Below are positions 43,451 through 53,794 of a stretch of 64,000 nucleotides of DNA, one piece after another. The DNA lies in contig JAHQIW010002266.1 in NCBI GenBank assembly GCA_019055375.1, forward strand, positions 558,001 to 622,000, in the 5' to 3' direction. This DNA is from Parelaphostrongylus tenuis. Its lineage: Eukaryota > Nematoda > Chromadorea > Rhabditida > Metastrongylidae. Position numbers and translations under genes: made by a program. The stretch's first letter is position 1. Every line of letters begins with the position of its first letter. The notes below the pieces were generated by a model that saw only the letters and a program-made list of their open reading frames with translations, did not search any database and was not told where the DNA came from.

Positions 43451-46400
43451 AACTTCCTCATGATCTACCGTTCTGGAATTTATAAATATCGCATGTCAGA
43501 TGTCAGTAATTCGATTCCTCCTTTCCGCTTTGATGCGTGAATTTGGCAAAGCCCATGCAGCCCAAGAGACGGAACAGCTAACACTTTCTCGAATAAACCG
43601 TCCTTGATAATTTCTATTTGGATTCTAGGATTTCTCACATCCATCATTCATGAAGACCTTCTAGCTATTTTTTTAGTGTGAGTTTGGAAGCTACTTGAAA
43701 ATTTCTTTTTCCTCATAACTACCAGTAGAACTGGTTGCATCAATTCTTCCCGAACTCTTCACAGAAGCGGGGTGAAGCGTTTACAGTCAGATTGCAAGGG
43801 TTTCACTCCAGACTTAAATTTTTGTTTCGATGAGTGAGAGGTTTGATGAGCCCGGTGTGAGGTCGAACAAGCACCGTGTTTGTGATGATCGGTCTCACTA
43901 CCAGGCCGAGATCATATTCTATAGAATCTCCTTTGATACGTGCTGCCATTGATCGGCAGATGGCTCGTTTTTGCTTACCTCTAAGAAGGATTAGCTTTCT
44001 TTTGTAGTCCACTCCCTTTCAAGTGAGTTATAATTTAATCTCCAGGATAGAGCAGTTGTTCAGCCAAACAACTGCTTTTTCCTTTTGCGTCGCATATGTG
44101 TATACTATAGATAATACAACACTATGTAAAGGACGAAAATGTAAAACAATTTTATCAATTAAGTATAATATTGTATCCTGTGGATGCTGCTCCAAGTAGT
44201 CGGAAGGCGACGTAATTTGCGTGTTTAGCTGGCCGAAATCGCGACGTACTCGGGACGTTGCCGGTGACGGACACCTGTCGACGAGGTGGTTGCTCAGCGG
44301 TCAAGGAAGATGGGCGATGTTGGAGGATCACACTCACAATGGCACTTCATTCCCCTTTCAATCTCATTGCTTGCTCGTTTTCTTCATCTTCTCTAATCAT
44401 CTATCGATAATGTTAACAAGGTGTCAAGACATCAGCTATCAATTACTCCTTCCTATCATATATCTCGAATCAGTCACTCATTTTTCGACGTCGTCACTCA
44501 TTTGCCCTTGGCATCAAGTTTCTCGTTCTCCTATATGATTAAGTTCGCATCGTTAATGCTCATAATGGTTGTTGTACATATGTGTGTATATATTTTGATA
44601 TATTTAGGGCGTTCGTTATTAGAATAAATCTTATCCCAAATTCCGCGTGGCGCACCAAATCAAGAAGAGTCAAAGAGCAGTATTCTATCGCAGAATATAC
44701 AAGCAATGACTCAACTATCCCTGAAACTCAAACACAGGATACGCTTATTCCGTCACAATCCCGATGAAGCGATTTTGAGTGCTGGTTAAGGATTTTCGGT
44801 GTGGACTTCTTACACCATATATCAAAAACCTAGAGAATAACACTATCTTCAGTAGTTTTGTCTTTGAATTTCGTGAGTACACTTAACGCGGAATTGAGAG
44901 CGTTGAGCGCAGAAATGCTGAACCGTCTAAGCCTATCGGCTTGCAGCTCGTAGTGTGCTGAATTGCTCAAATAAAAAGAATGATCATAAGTTGAATTAGT
45001 TATAAATTAGCTGATTTGGTCTCACTTTTAACGTTACGCCATGCTGAAGCAGAATGATAAAAGTATGACCGAGTTTCTGAGTTACTTATATAATCAGAGT
45101 TGTCCACAAAATAGGAATGATCAGTAAATATTGAAGAAAATGGTGCAAATTCTTGCGTCTAACCAAACATTGTCATTTTGTTTTTACATGTCAATCAGCG
45201 CCAAACACATCATTCATCAACTCTGTTATTTTCCACCCTAGACGTGGTTTTAGATTGTGCATTTGAGCCTTACAACTTGAGGATTTGTCGTGTTTTCATC
45301 AATGATGTCCTAAATATTAATCAAATCTTCCACCTCGAAACTGATAAATATTTATTCCCATGCATTAAGATTACGCTCTATTCACTACAGATTGTTGAAA
45401 ATAATAGAGAAATACACTTGGACTTTATCTCACGTTTTCCCAAGATTTTCCTTCGATTGAGAGGCTTGAAAAAGAAGGAGAAAAGGTTGAAGTTCATTAG
45501 AAAGCCATTCTTTCCGTCATGCATCAGAATATTTGTTAACCAATTGGTCGAAGCGATATTTCTGGAGCTGCTAACTTTGTCTTCTCAGTTCACCATTAAC
45601 CAGTCAAATAAAGACTGATTTACAGCAATTCCCTTTATTGCAAAACAAAAAACTCCAAAATATCACGATGTGATACATTTACGCTTTCAACGGTGACTCT
45701 TGACACAATTGATAACTTACCATCAGATTGCATTCCGCTTCTTTGCAGTACTCAGCAGACAGAGAATTTCTACGTAAAAAATGATCTTATGCCCTGTCAG
45801 AACGATGTAAGTGAAATTGCAATAATTTTGATTCTTCTTCACACTCAATAGCTCAAATCTCTTCCGCATTCTCAATCAATCAAATTGAAAACTTCCAAAC
45901 ATATACTGTGTGTACGTCATGCCTACCCGTTCTTCGCCGAATGACTCAAAAGAACCAGTAAATTCTTTCATATGTCGCTGTTGCATTTAGAATTGGTAAG
46001 ACAACTTTCCTTGCTCAGTTGGCTTGATGGACACCACAGTTTCCTTCTTCAGTATGCATCAAGAGTTTTGTCCAAAGGATTTTCCATTTACTTTCTATGT
46101 GCATTCCATCACGAAGGGCACAGTCTCTACACAGATTCTGTGTACTAGGTGAAGTTAAAATTAAATCGCTGTTCCCAAATGCACTTTATGAGTGATCATT
46201 AAACTGGGAGTTGGATACGTTCGAAGTTTCTTTGACCTTTTTTTCGCATACTCAGCAGCGTTAAAAGTTTCATGTGTCAGTTATTTTCTCTTACACAACC
46301 TGGAACAAAACCGTTCATCAAATTAAAAATGCGGCACTAGGTTTTGAACAAATAGAAAACAGACGACATGTGCACTATTTTTTATGCGGCCGTACGAGAT

Positions 46401-47225
46401 GATGACACGGGTATCTTTCCGTTATTCGGGAACAAATGAATATTCGACTCATTCGCTGGCAAGACCTTCTCACAAGATTGTTAGTAATGCTTTGAAAGCT
46501 CAAATCTCTGACTAACGCGGTAGCTGCTATTCGAACACCTTTTTATAACGCTATCAAATTGAAGACAAAATTATGTTTTACAATGGCCGCGCAATTCAAA
46601 TATTAAGTCTTTTTGTATCAGAGTCACACCCTTTATCTAGAGTTTCCTCCAAATCGTAAAATCAATCAGAAATCAACAATAAAAATCGTACTTCCCATGA
46701 GAGCTCTCGATCGCTAATTGCGGCGATCTCCGCTACCTTCTCTGGACAGCAGGCTTAAAACACACGTGCCCGCGCATAAGGATCAATCTTATTTCCCCCG
46801 CTGTACTGCAGAGAAACGTCTTTCCAAAAAATAAGTACGGCGTTGGAACCTTTAAATTGCGCATCGAAAGACTGCTGGTATCCTTAAGAAGAAGTTAAGT
46901 CTAAAGAAAAAAACGCGTGTGAACACAAGTGTTTCTCTACCGTCGACGCGTTATAAAAGGGTCTTTTCAAAAATGGCTACCTGCGGGCTAGCCAGAGGTC
47001 TAGGCTTTCGAATGATTACTAACGCTCTTGTGAAAAGATCTTGTCCAGAAAATGGTATTTTGTTCCCGGTTAAGGGAAAGCAAGCCGGCATGCACGCCAT
47101 AATGTACATTTGAAGTTCATTTGCTTCCACATTTCTCAACCATACTGTTCATATTCACTCGATAAATAATTAAAAATCGCGTCAGTGTAGGAGTGCTGAA
47201 CCATTAAATATCATCGTGCTTCCAT
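43451..47225. other. no gene recognised
   Basis: A 146-codon plus frame at 45178-45618 is the longest here. It has mixed hydrophobic composition, begins without an ATG, and shows no domain, so it is left uncalled. A decayed hammerhead-like stretch may lie at 47233-47285 (GCATTATACGAAATGC, CCGAAACACATG). Confidence 0.35.
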
Positions 47226-47448
47226 AAGTTCAACTCCTTGTGAAGCATTATACGAAATGCCGAAACACATGTTTCTGCTAAACTATTGTAATGACTGATT
47301 TGAACAATGCTCAAAAAAGACGGCTGGAAACATTCTGAGCGACTAATCTACGATAATTCAAAAGATTGACTGTTTTTGGAACCCCCAAAATCATTCAATA
47401 TAATGCCAAAAAAGAATGATTTAAGCTCAAAAAGGAGTTGGTACGCCA

Positions 47449-47496
47449 GGGTCATACACCGGTGTTTCGGAGGTTCGTCCTCCTCATCAGTGACCC
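47449..47496 (-). ncRNA. hammerhead ribozyme, array copy 1
   Basis: Minus strand: stem I GGGTCA (47491-47496) with TGACCC (47449-47454), six pairs. CTGATGA is at 47484-47490. Stem II is GGAGG/CCTCC with loop ACGAA, and GAAA is at 47465-47468. Stem III is the palindrome ACACCGGTGT, and A17 is at 47455. Fully consistent with an active type I hammerhead; the loopless stem III suggests it acts as a dimer or co-transcriptionally. Confidence 0.9.
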
Positions 47497-47718
47497 CCGC
47501 CCCACATTCAGCCCTGCATTGAAGCAAGGAGGGAGGCGTATGTGGTGATGGCACAGTGTGCTATGACACTGTACCATCACCACCTCTCATTCGATGGATT
47601 TTTGCTGTTAGATCAAAACTAAATCAAAAGATCGACTGTTTTTAGAACCCCGAAAAAAAACATTCACAATAATTCCAAAAAAGAACGCTTTAAGCTCAAA
47701 AACGAGGTTGTTACGCCA

Positions 47719-47766
47719 GGGTCATACACCGGTGTTTCGGAGGTTCGTCTTCCTCGTCAGTGACCC
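47719..47766 (-). ncRNA. hammerhead ribozyme, array copy 2
   Basis: As copy 1, with CTGACGA as core (allowed, N7) and one substitution that mismatches stem II (GGAAG/CCTCC). Confidence 0.87.
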
Positions 47767-47989
47767 CCGCCCCACATTCAGCCCTGCATTGAAGCAAGGA
47801 GGGAGGCGTATGTGGTGATGGCACAGTGTGCTATGACACTGTACCATCACCACCTCTCATTCGATGGATTTTGCTGTTAGATCAAAACTAAATCAAAAGA
47901 TCGACTGTTTTTAGAACCCCGAAAAAAAAAACATTCACAATAATTCCAAAAAAGAACGCTTTAAGCTCAAAAACGAGGTTGTTACGCCA

Positions 47990-48037
47990 GGGTCATACAC
48001 CGGTGTTTCGGAGGTTCGTCCTCCTCGTCAGTGACCC
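47990..48037 (-). ncRNA. hammerhead ribozyme, array copy 3
   Basis: As copy 1 with the CTGACGA core and a perfect five-pair stem II. It lies 271 bases from copy 2. Confidence 0.89.
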
Positions 48038-48060
48038 CCGCCCCACATTCAGCCCTGCAT

Positions 48061-49595
48061 ATGCGCAATTAGTCACTACTGATACAGCATGGTGGACGGT
48101 CTCATCAAAAGTGGTGAGTATGTGAAAAAATTATTCTGCTGATGAAGAGGTTGCAGTCTAGGTTGGATGGCTTACTTCTCTAAGTAATGGAAATGCCTAG
48201 CTAAATGAATAAACAACTCCGCATTATCGCTTATCGGAAATGACTGAAAAAAGTTTATGCTAATTTGATAACGTTGAAAATAATGCGCATCAACCTACTT
48301 GTTAGCAATCGTTGTGGTTTTTCGTGATCGTTTAGCGAAAACTAAGCATCTAACAATCAACCAGAGATTGAAAGAAGTCTCGCGTCGCAGTGAATTCTAT
48401 ATCAGTCAGATCAACTTCCTATACAATTTAGTTTTACTGACTTGTCAAAAGTGACTGATTGATGCCGTTTCCCTCGAATCTCTGCAACGCTCTTACGTCG
48501 CTGACAAATACTCAAGTGAGAAGATGGCATTCACGTCAGATTTCTGCAACATCGGAAGTCGTTTCTCAGCCCGCGTAAAACAATGTTTTCTACTTGTTCA
48601 GTGAGTTGATATCTATGGAATGTCCTTTATGCAGACTAAATGTTAATCTCTGTGAAGAGCTATTAGAGTGAGTTTAACAAACAAATCTGAAAAAATCGTT
48701 TATACTTCTCAGTCAATATTCTCAAGAGTGATTACAATCCGTAATCTCTTCACTGGTCGGTGGTTTTTTGCTTCCACATAAAACGTGTCACTCGGGTTGC
48801 AAGAAGTGTGCTCCCAGCATGGAGCCTAAAGTGAACAGGGAGCCAGTTGCCTGTCATGTTGTGCTTGCTTTCCTACAGCTCTTATGATTCTTTTCCGAAT
48901 TGCACTGCGGATTGCAGATTTTGAATAGATTTTTTTACGTCAGACCATGGTATAGAAACCATGAAGAGAAGAATAGATTGAAAATTACTCTCAAAGTTCA
49001 TGCCTTATAAGCAACCCGGTCTTCATTAAGCTATAGAATTTACTTAATTCGGGGAACGTCCATCGCAAAGGTTTGTATAAGCGGTTTTTACGAAATTTGG
49101 AAGAGGTCTCTTTATTGGCAACTTGCTTTTCTGCATTGTTGAGCTTAGGTGTGCTTCAGTGAGTCCGTTCCATGTGTAGGTGCCACAAAATTGTGAAGAT
49201 GACGTCGATTCGTTCGAAGAGACATGACTCATAAAATATGTACTGAAATTTGGAATAATTATTAAATACACCTGTTTTCAGCAAAGAAGTATGGACTTAG
49301 AGAACGTGTTTTCGACACAGCTGAATAGCGTAAGAAGTTTCCGCGAAAATCGAAGCCGTTTTGGACTCTCATCTCAAAAATTTTCTATTTTTTATTTGCC
49401 TCAGACTGCAATCTTACCTCGTTGAAGTGGCTGGCGGATAAATGGTGATAGAAAGATTTCTGCGGCAATTATGTTCAATAGGAGATAAACAGAGCATTTT
49501 AATAGCTTTAATTCTTCAAGGTTTTTTCTCGCTTGAGTTCAGTTCATGTTCCACAGTCTAGACTTTTGAACTGATTTTGCATTAGATCTTTACTC
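48061..49595. other. no gene recognised
   Basis: No supported coding frame. A 75-codon minus frame at 49044-49271 has no recognisable features. Confidence 0.35.
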
Positions 49596-49612
49596 TGTAT
49601 ATATCACCTGTA

Positions 49613-49848
49613 TCACCTGTCGTCCCGTTGATCGTCGAGTGACTCGAGCGGGTACCAGCAACTCTTCCATTTTCCCCTATCGCGTGCAAGAGTAGCCCAG
49701 TGGGTCCTCCTTGCTCTAGGAATTCGCTGAGCATCATATCTTTCTTCCATCGCTTTCGTGAAGAAATCGGACCAACGGGTCAGTGGTCTTCCTTTAGAGC
49801 GCTTGACATCCCGAGGAATCCAGTCGGTAACGGCTCTCGTCAATCGTT
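49613..49848 (-). pseudogene. RTE C-terminal tail, frameshifted
   Basis: The shifted frame carries LTRAVTDWIPRDVKRSKGRP, RWSDFFTKAMEERYD, RTHWATLARDRGKWK and ends QRDDR. It continues the main frame's AGHVMRFNDN directly, so an extra base near 49845 separates them. Confidence 0.85.
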
Positions 49849-52608
49849 GTCGTTGAAGCGCATCACGTGTCCGGCCCACCTTATTTTCGATATCCTGGCG
49901 TGTAGAACGGCGTCTCTGATTTTCGATCGTTGACGTAGGTCGGAAGTTCGGATCCTTTGTCTCATTTGCGAAATACGAGATACTCCTAGCATCGACCTTT
50001 CGACTGCGCGTTCGATAACGGCAAGTGATCTTTCATCCTGCTTACGTAGCGACCAGGTTTCTGCTGCATACGTTAGGGCAGGGATAATTGTCGAGTCGAA
50101 AAGGTGGGCACGGAGTCGGATGTTCTTTGTCCTCTTCACTACATCTTCGATGCTCTTCAACGTTCCCCAAGCCGCTCGTTTCCTCCTGCTCAACTCTGGG
50201 GCTAGGTCGTTCATCATGTTGATTTCACGACCTAAATAGATGTAACTGGAGCATTCGGAAATTGTCGTTCCGTTGAGCGTGAATGGGGCATTAGAAACCC
50301 ATCCGTTCCTCATGAACATTGTTTTCGTTAGATTCAGTTGAAGACCGATCTTTCCACAGGCGTTATCGAAATCAGTCAACATTCGTTCCGCTTGGCTGAT
50401 GTTTGGTGTTATGAGAACGATATCGTGAGCAAAGCGAAGATGGTTTAATTGTCGACCGTCAATTTTCACTCCCATTTCGTCCCATTCTAATGTTCGCATG
50501 ACGTTTTGTAGGGTGGCAGTGAATAGTTTTGGCGATATTGTATCGCCTTGTCGAACCCCTCTTCTTACGTCAATGGTGATATTGTTGTAGAATGGAGATA
50601 TTCTGGTCGTGAAATCTTTATAAAGCTCACGAAGGATCATTATGTACCGAGTAGGGACGCCCTGGTTATCCAGAGCCTCTATAACCGCTTCTGTTTCCAC
50701 TGAATCAAAGGCTTTTTTCAGATCGATAAAAGTGAGACAGAGTGGTTGCTTGTACTCTCGCGAAACTTCAATGAGTCTCGTGATCGTGTGGATGTGGTCC
50801 ATGGTACTAAATCCTTTTCTGAACCCTGCTTGTTCGCATGGCTGTCCTTCGTCCAGTGTTCTGTCAATCCTGTTCAGGATGACTCGAGTAAAGAATTTAT
50901 AGACAACGGACAGCAAGCAGATTGGGCGATAATTGCCTATGTCGCGAAGGTCTCCCTTTTTGAACAACAATACGGTCTTGCTGGTTTTCCATTGAATAGG
51001 GACCTTGCATTTTGACAGGTAGCGAGTGAAGAGCCGAGCCAGGGTGTTGATGAGAACTGGCGGCAAATTCTTCAGGTGTTCTGGTCTAATCCTGTCTGGA
51101 CCGGGTGTTGTTCTGTTTTTCACCGACGATATAGCATGTCGGATTTCGGAAGGAAGGACCGGTGGAACGACATATTCGTCCTCTTTCAATTTATATGACG
51201 GTAAGAGAACATGGCTAGCGAAGAGATCCGAGTAGTACTGGTGGATGATTTTCTCTATAGCCCTTCTGGAAGCTGTAAGTGTCCCGTCAGGGTATCGGAG
51301 TGCAATCATCTTGGTCTTATAGTTGGCGAAGCCTCGCTGGGCTTTGCGAATGCTCTTCCCAGCTTCTGCAGCTTCTGCCATAACTGCTGCTCTTCTCTCT
51401 TTAAGGTCTTCTTTTATAGCTTCTCTGCATCGTTTCACAAGTTCGGACGTAAGGTTTCGATTGCCTGCAGCTCGTGCGATTCCACGTTGACGTATCAGCT
51501 CGAGTGTCTGCGGAGACAAGCGTCTCTTCGTGACCTTAGGACTTTCGGCTTTTTTAGCGCCAACGTGAAGATATTCAACGAGTCGATCGTATTCTTCGTC
51601 GATGTTGTCGACAACGGTATCTTCCCAAGAGCCGACTAATGATTTGAATACATCCCAGTTTATGGTAGTTCTGGGACTTCGTTGTTTGAATTTAGCGGCT
51701 TTCTCTCCTCTCCTCGAAAATCGGAACGTTGCGCGAAGGAGACGATGGTCTGATCCCGTGTAGAACTTGGAAACAACAGCGACGTCGGTCAGGCAAAACC
51801 TTCGATTTACTATGATGTGATCTATTTCGTTATGGTACTCTCCATTGGGAGACTCCCACGTCCATCGCTGAGAGAGAGGCTTTTGGAATTGCGAGTTACC
51901 ATGGATGGTTTGGGTCGTCATGATAAACTCGGATAGCCTCTCACCCTGTTCATTCCATTCTAGTCCGTGGGTCCCTATGTGACGTTCTTCAGACGTTCTT
52001 CTAGGTCCAATTTTTGCGTTAAAATCTCCGACAATGACCTTGAAGAATGTATGATCTTCTCTGAAGAATTTTTCGAGGTCCATATAGAACGCTTCGACTT
52101 CGTCTTCGTCATAGCTTGATGTTGGTGCGTAAGCAACGAAGATGGTCAAAGCCGGCATAGAACCACATCGTTTCAACCGTAATCGTCCGATGCGGGTTGT
52201 TAGTTGTTCGAACGAATCAATGTTCACGGTCAAATTCGATTTGACGAGGACGCCAACGCCACCGACACCTCTGCGATCGCATGTTCCAAGGAACAGTTCT
52301 TCTCCGGTGTCATAGACAGCGTGAAAAGGATGGTGCCTTCTCGTCTCAGCCAGGCCAATGACGTCGTACCTTATTCTTCTTGCTTGAATCAACAGATCTT
52401 CTACAGCGGATTGTTGAGCAAGGGTTCTTGCATTGTAGGTACAGATCGTCATTTTAGTCCGTTTCGATCTTGGCAGCCTAGTTCGGCCCTGAGATTTTAG
52501 CAGCCTCTCCGTACTCGTCCTACCTGGCGCTGCCGTACCAGGGGCTCTTTCGGGGTCAGGGGAATGAGGCCCATATTTGTTACTGTTTTTGGCATTTTTG
52601 ATACCCAA
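49840..52608 (-). pseudogene. RTE endonuclease/reverse transcriptase, catalytic Asp replaced
   Basis: The open frame covers 922 codons. It has no ATG before 52452, where MTICTYNARTL begins exactly at the endonuclease; upstream in-frame sequence is conserved-looking. Apurinic-type endonuclease motifs: TYNART (Asn), LAETRR (Glu), VGDFNAKIG (Asp, Asn), GSDHRLL (Asp, His). RT motifs: GPDRIRPEHL, NYRPICLLSV, FIDLKKAFDSV (motif A), GVRQGDTISPKLF (motif B), LRFAHDIVLI (motif C). Motif C should read FADD; codon 50425-50427 is CAC (His, residue 728), so catalysis should be lost. A one-base frameshift near 49845 cuts off the C-terminal 80 or so residues. It would nick DNA and prime reverse transcription if intact. 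Confidence 0.9.
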
Positions 52609-52959
52609 CGTGTAGCTTGCCAGGCTCTAAACGTGGGGGCTGGGTACCCACGAGTAGCTTGCCAGTCTCTCTCGGAGGAGCGGGAGGAGCTTATTTGTTG
52701 GAGGCGACTCCTAACCGCCTCCCATGTACTTCCCAGCCGCTTGATTGCAGGCTTTTGGCCGACTTGACTCGTAGAAATAGAGTCTTGTCAAGTCGGCACT
52801 GCAGAAGCAGGGAGCTCGTCCCCTGAATCCACCTGCGTCTCTGGGAAGCACACGGTCGCTTTTGGTTCGCGTTTTATTCCCCTATCCACCACCTGGGGAC
52901 GCGCCACGTGCCCTCGCGACTAACCGGGCGGGATCCCTCAAAGAGGGAGGTCCGTGGCT

Positions 52960-52971
52960 TTATATATATAT

Positions 52972-53021
<50 letters not shown>
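52960..53021. repeat. AT microsatellite between LINE and mariner
   Basis: Alternating TA with two short interruptions (ATTA, ATGTA), between the RTE 5' end and the mariner end. Confidence 0.92.
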
Positions 53022-53025
<4 letters not shown>

Positions 53026-53030
53026 GTTTA

Positions 53031-53560
53031 TTAGGTTGTGGAAAAACTTTTTTAACCTCTCTGATAATTCAAAGTTTGTACATAAATTGATTTAAAGACA
53101 ACAGCAATTATTCTTCAAAATAAAGGCCATCATTTTTCAAGATGTGCCAACGATCTGCAAACTTCCGGATCTGTTTGAAATACCATTACTTGAACTTTGA
53201 GCCAAAAAACTCCTGACTGCCTCTTTAACTTTATCAAATGTCTCGAATCGGCGCCCACTCAAGAAATGTTCCATTGAGCAGAAAAGACCGTATTCGGACG
53301 GCGCAGCATCTGGACTGTGGGCTGGGTGCGGCAAGACGACTCCTTCCAATTCATCAACTTTTCCTCCTCTTTCTTTGTGGTGTGAGGTTTGGAATTGTCT
53401 TGCTGAAACAACACGTGCTTTTGTTGAATCGATGCCGCGTACTTTTCCTCAGAAGCACCTTTGACTTGATCCAGCTGTTCTGTGTGGTAGTTTCTTATGG
53501 AATTATTCTTGAGATAAGTTCCAGGACCGACTATCTATTAACCTCGGCATAGTTTGAATA
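53031..53560 (-). pseudogene. mariner transposase, 3' half with one terminal repeat
   Basis: Minus-strand frames give FQQDNSKPHTTKK (second catalytic Asp motif), then after a frameshift VVLPHPAHSPDAAPSEYGLF (third Asp region) and ending WHILKNDGLYFEE then a natural stop at about 53100. At 53032 the sequence TTAGGTTGTGGAAAAACTTT is a good mariner-type terminal inverted repeat next to TA. The N-terminal half and the other end are missing; the copy is cut off where PLE end sequence starts near 53570. Confidence 0.82.
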
Positions 53561-53569
53561 AATCAGTAT

Positions 53570-53785
53570 CTTTCTCTGTTTGGCCGCTCCGAGGTGTTAT
53601 TAATATTATTTATTGAATATCAGCGAAGCATATAACAATACGGTTGATAATGCAGCACGAATATTACAATAGTCGTGGTGGCTTACGTTTCGGCAAGGTT
53701 CGCCATATTCAGAGCCTCTTACATGTTTTAGGTCTTTCAATCAATCATTGAAGACCTGCCACTTGGAGTCTGTGCTAATGTGAGC
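53570..53785 (-). mobile_element. PLE terminal repeat fragment
   Basis: It matches 35050-35380 with an internal deletion. Shared parts are GGCCGCTCCGAGGTGTTA, GCAGCACGAATATTACAA, the hammerhead, and CATTGAAGACCTGCCACTTG at the other side. No PLE coding sequence remains. Confidence 0.8.
53680..53716 (-). ncRNA. decayed PLE hammerhead
   Basis: Minus strand GGCT, CTGAATA, stem II GGC/GCC, GAAA, CGT, A17, AGCC. The core reads CTGAATA where CTGANGA is required, so G8, the proposed general acid or base, is lost and the copy should be inactive. Confidence 0.7.
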
Positions 53786-53794
53786 AAAAGAACA

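Larger units (their letters stand above)
47360..48060 (-). mobile_element. retrozyme-like tandem array of hammerhead units
   Basis: Three head-to-tail units start at 47360, 47626 and 47895; the third is cut off at 48060. Units are about 266-271 bases and nearly identical. Each encodes on the minus strand a complete hammerhead (three copies listed separately). The two full units also have an 18-base hairpin with one mismatch (arms 47542-47559 and 47566-47583 in the first). There is no open frame. Short tandem units with type I hammerheads are the defining trait of retrozymes, non-autonomous retroelements that spread through small circular RNAs. Cleavage of a run-through transcript would release RNAs of about 270 bases. 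Neither target duplications nor a PLE gene was found directly next to it. Confidence 0.88.
49602..52956 (-). mobile_element. RTE-type LINE retrotransposon, nearly full length
   Basis: It has one long frame with endonuclease and reverse transcriptase, a short 5' non-coding region (52609-52956 on the plus map), and a 3' end made of two copies of the 9-base word CAGGTGATA (49602-49619), the short-repeat tail typical of RTE elements instead of poly-A. A decayed relative with the same 5' and 3' ends lies at 61.08-62.12 kb. The 5' end is followed by an AT microsatellite. No clear target duplication was identified. Confidence 0.85.

Noticed and set aside
43840..43880. Hammerhead-like TTGATGAG ... 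GGTCGAAC
   Set aside because: Both core strands deviate from consensus (TTGATGA, GAAC) and no stem I pairs were found.
45178..45618. 146-codon plus-strand frame as a gene
   Set aside because: It has no ATG at the start, no domain, no signal peptide and no paralogue in the window; composition is like translated AT-rich DNA.
50642..51639. Plus-strand open frames of 70-142 codons
   Set aside because: They lie antisense to the RTE reading frame and are its shadows.
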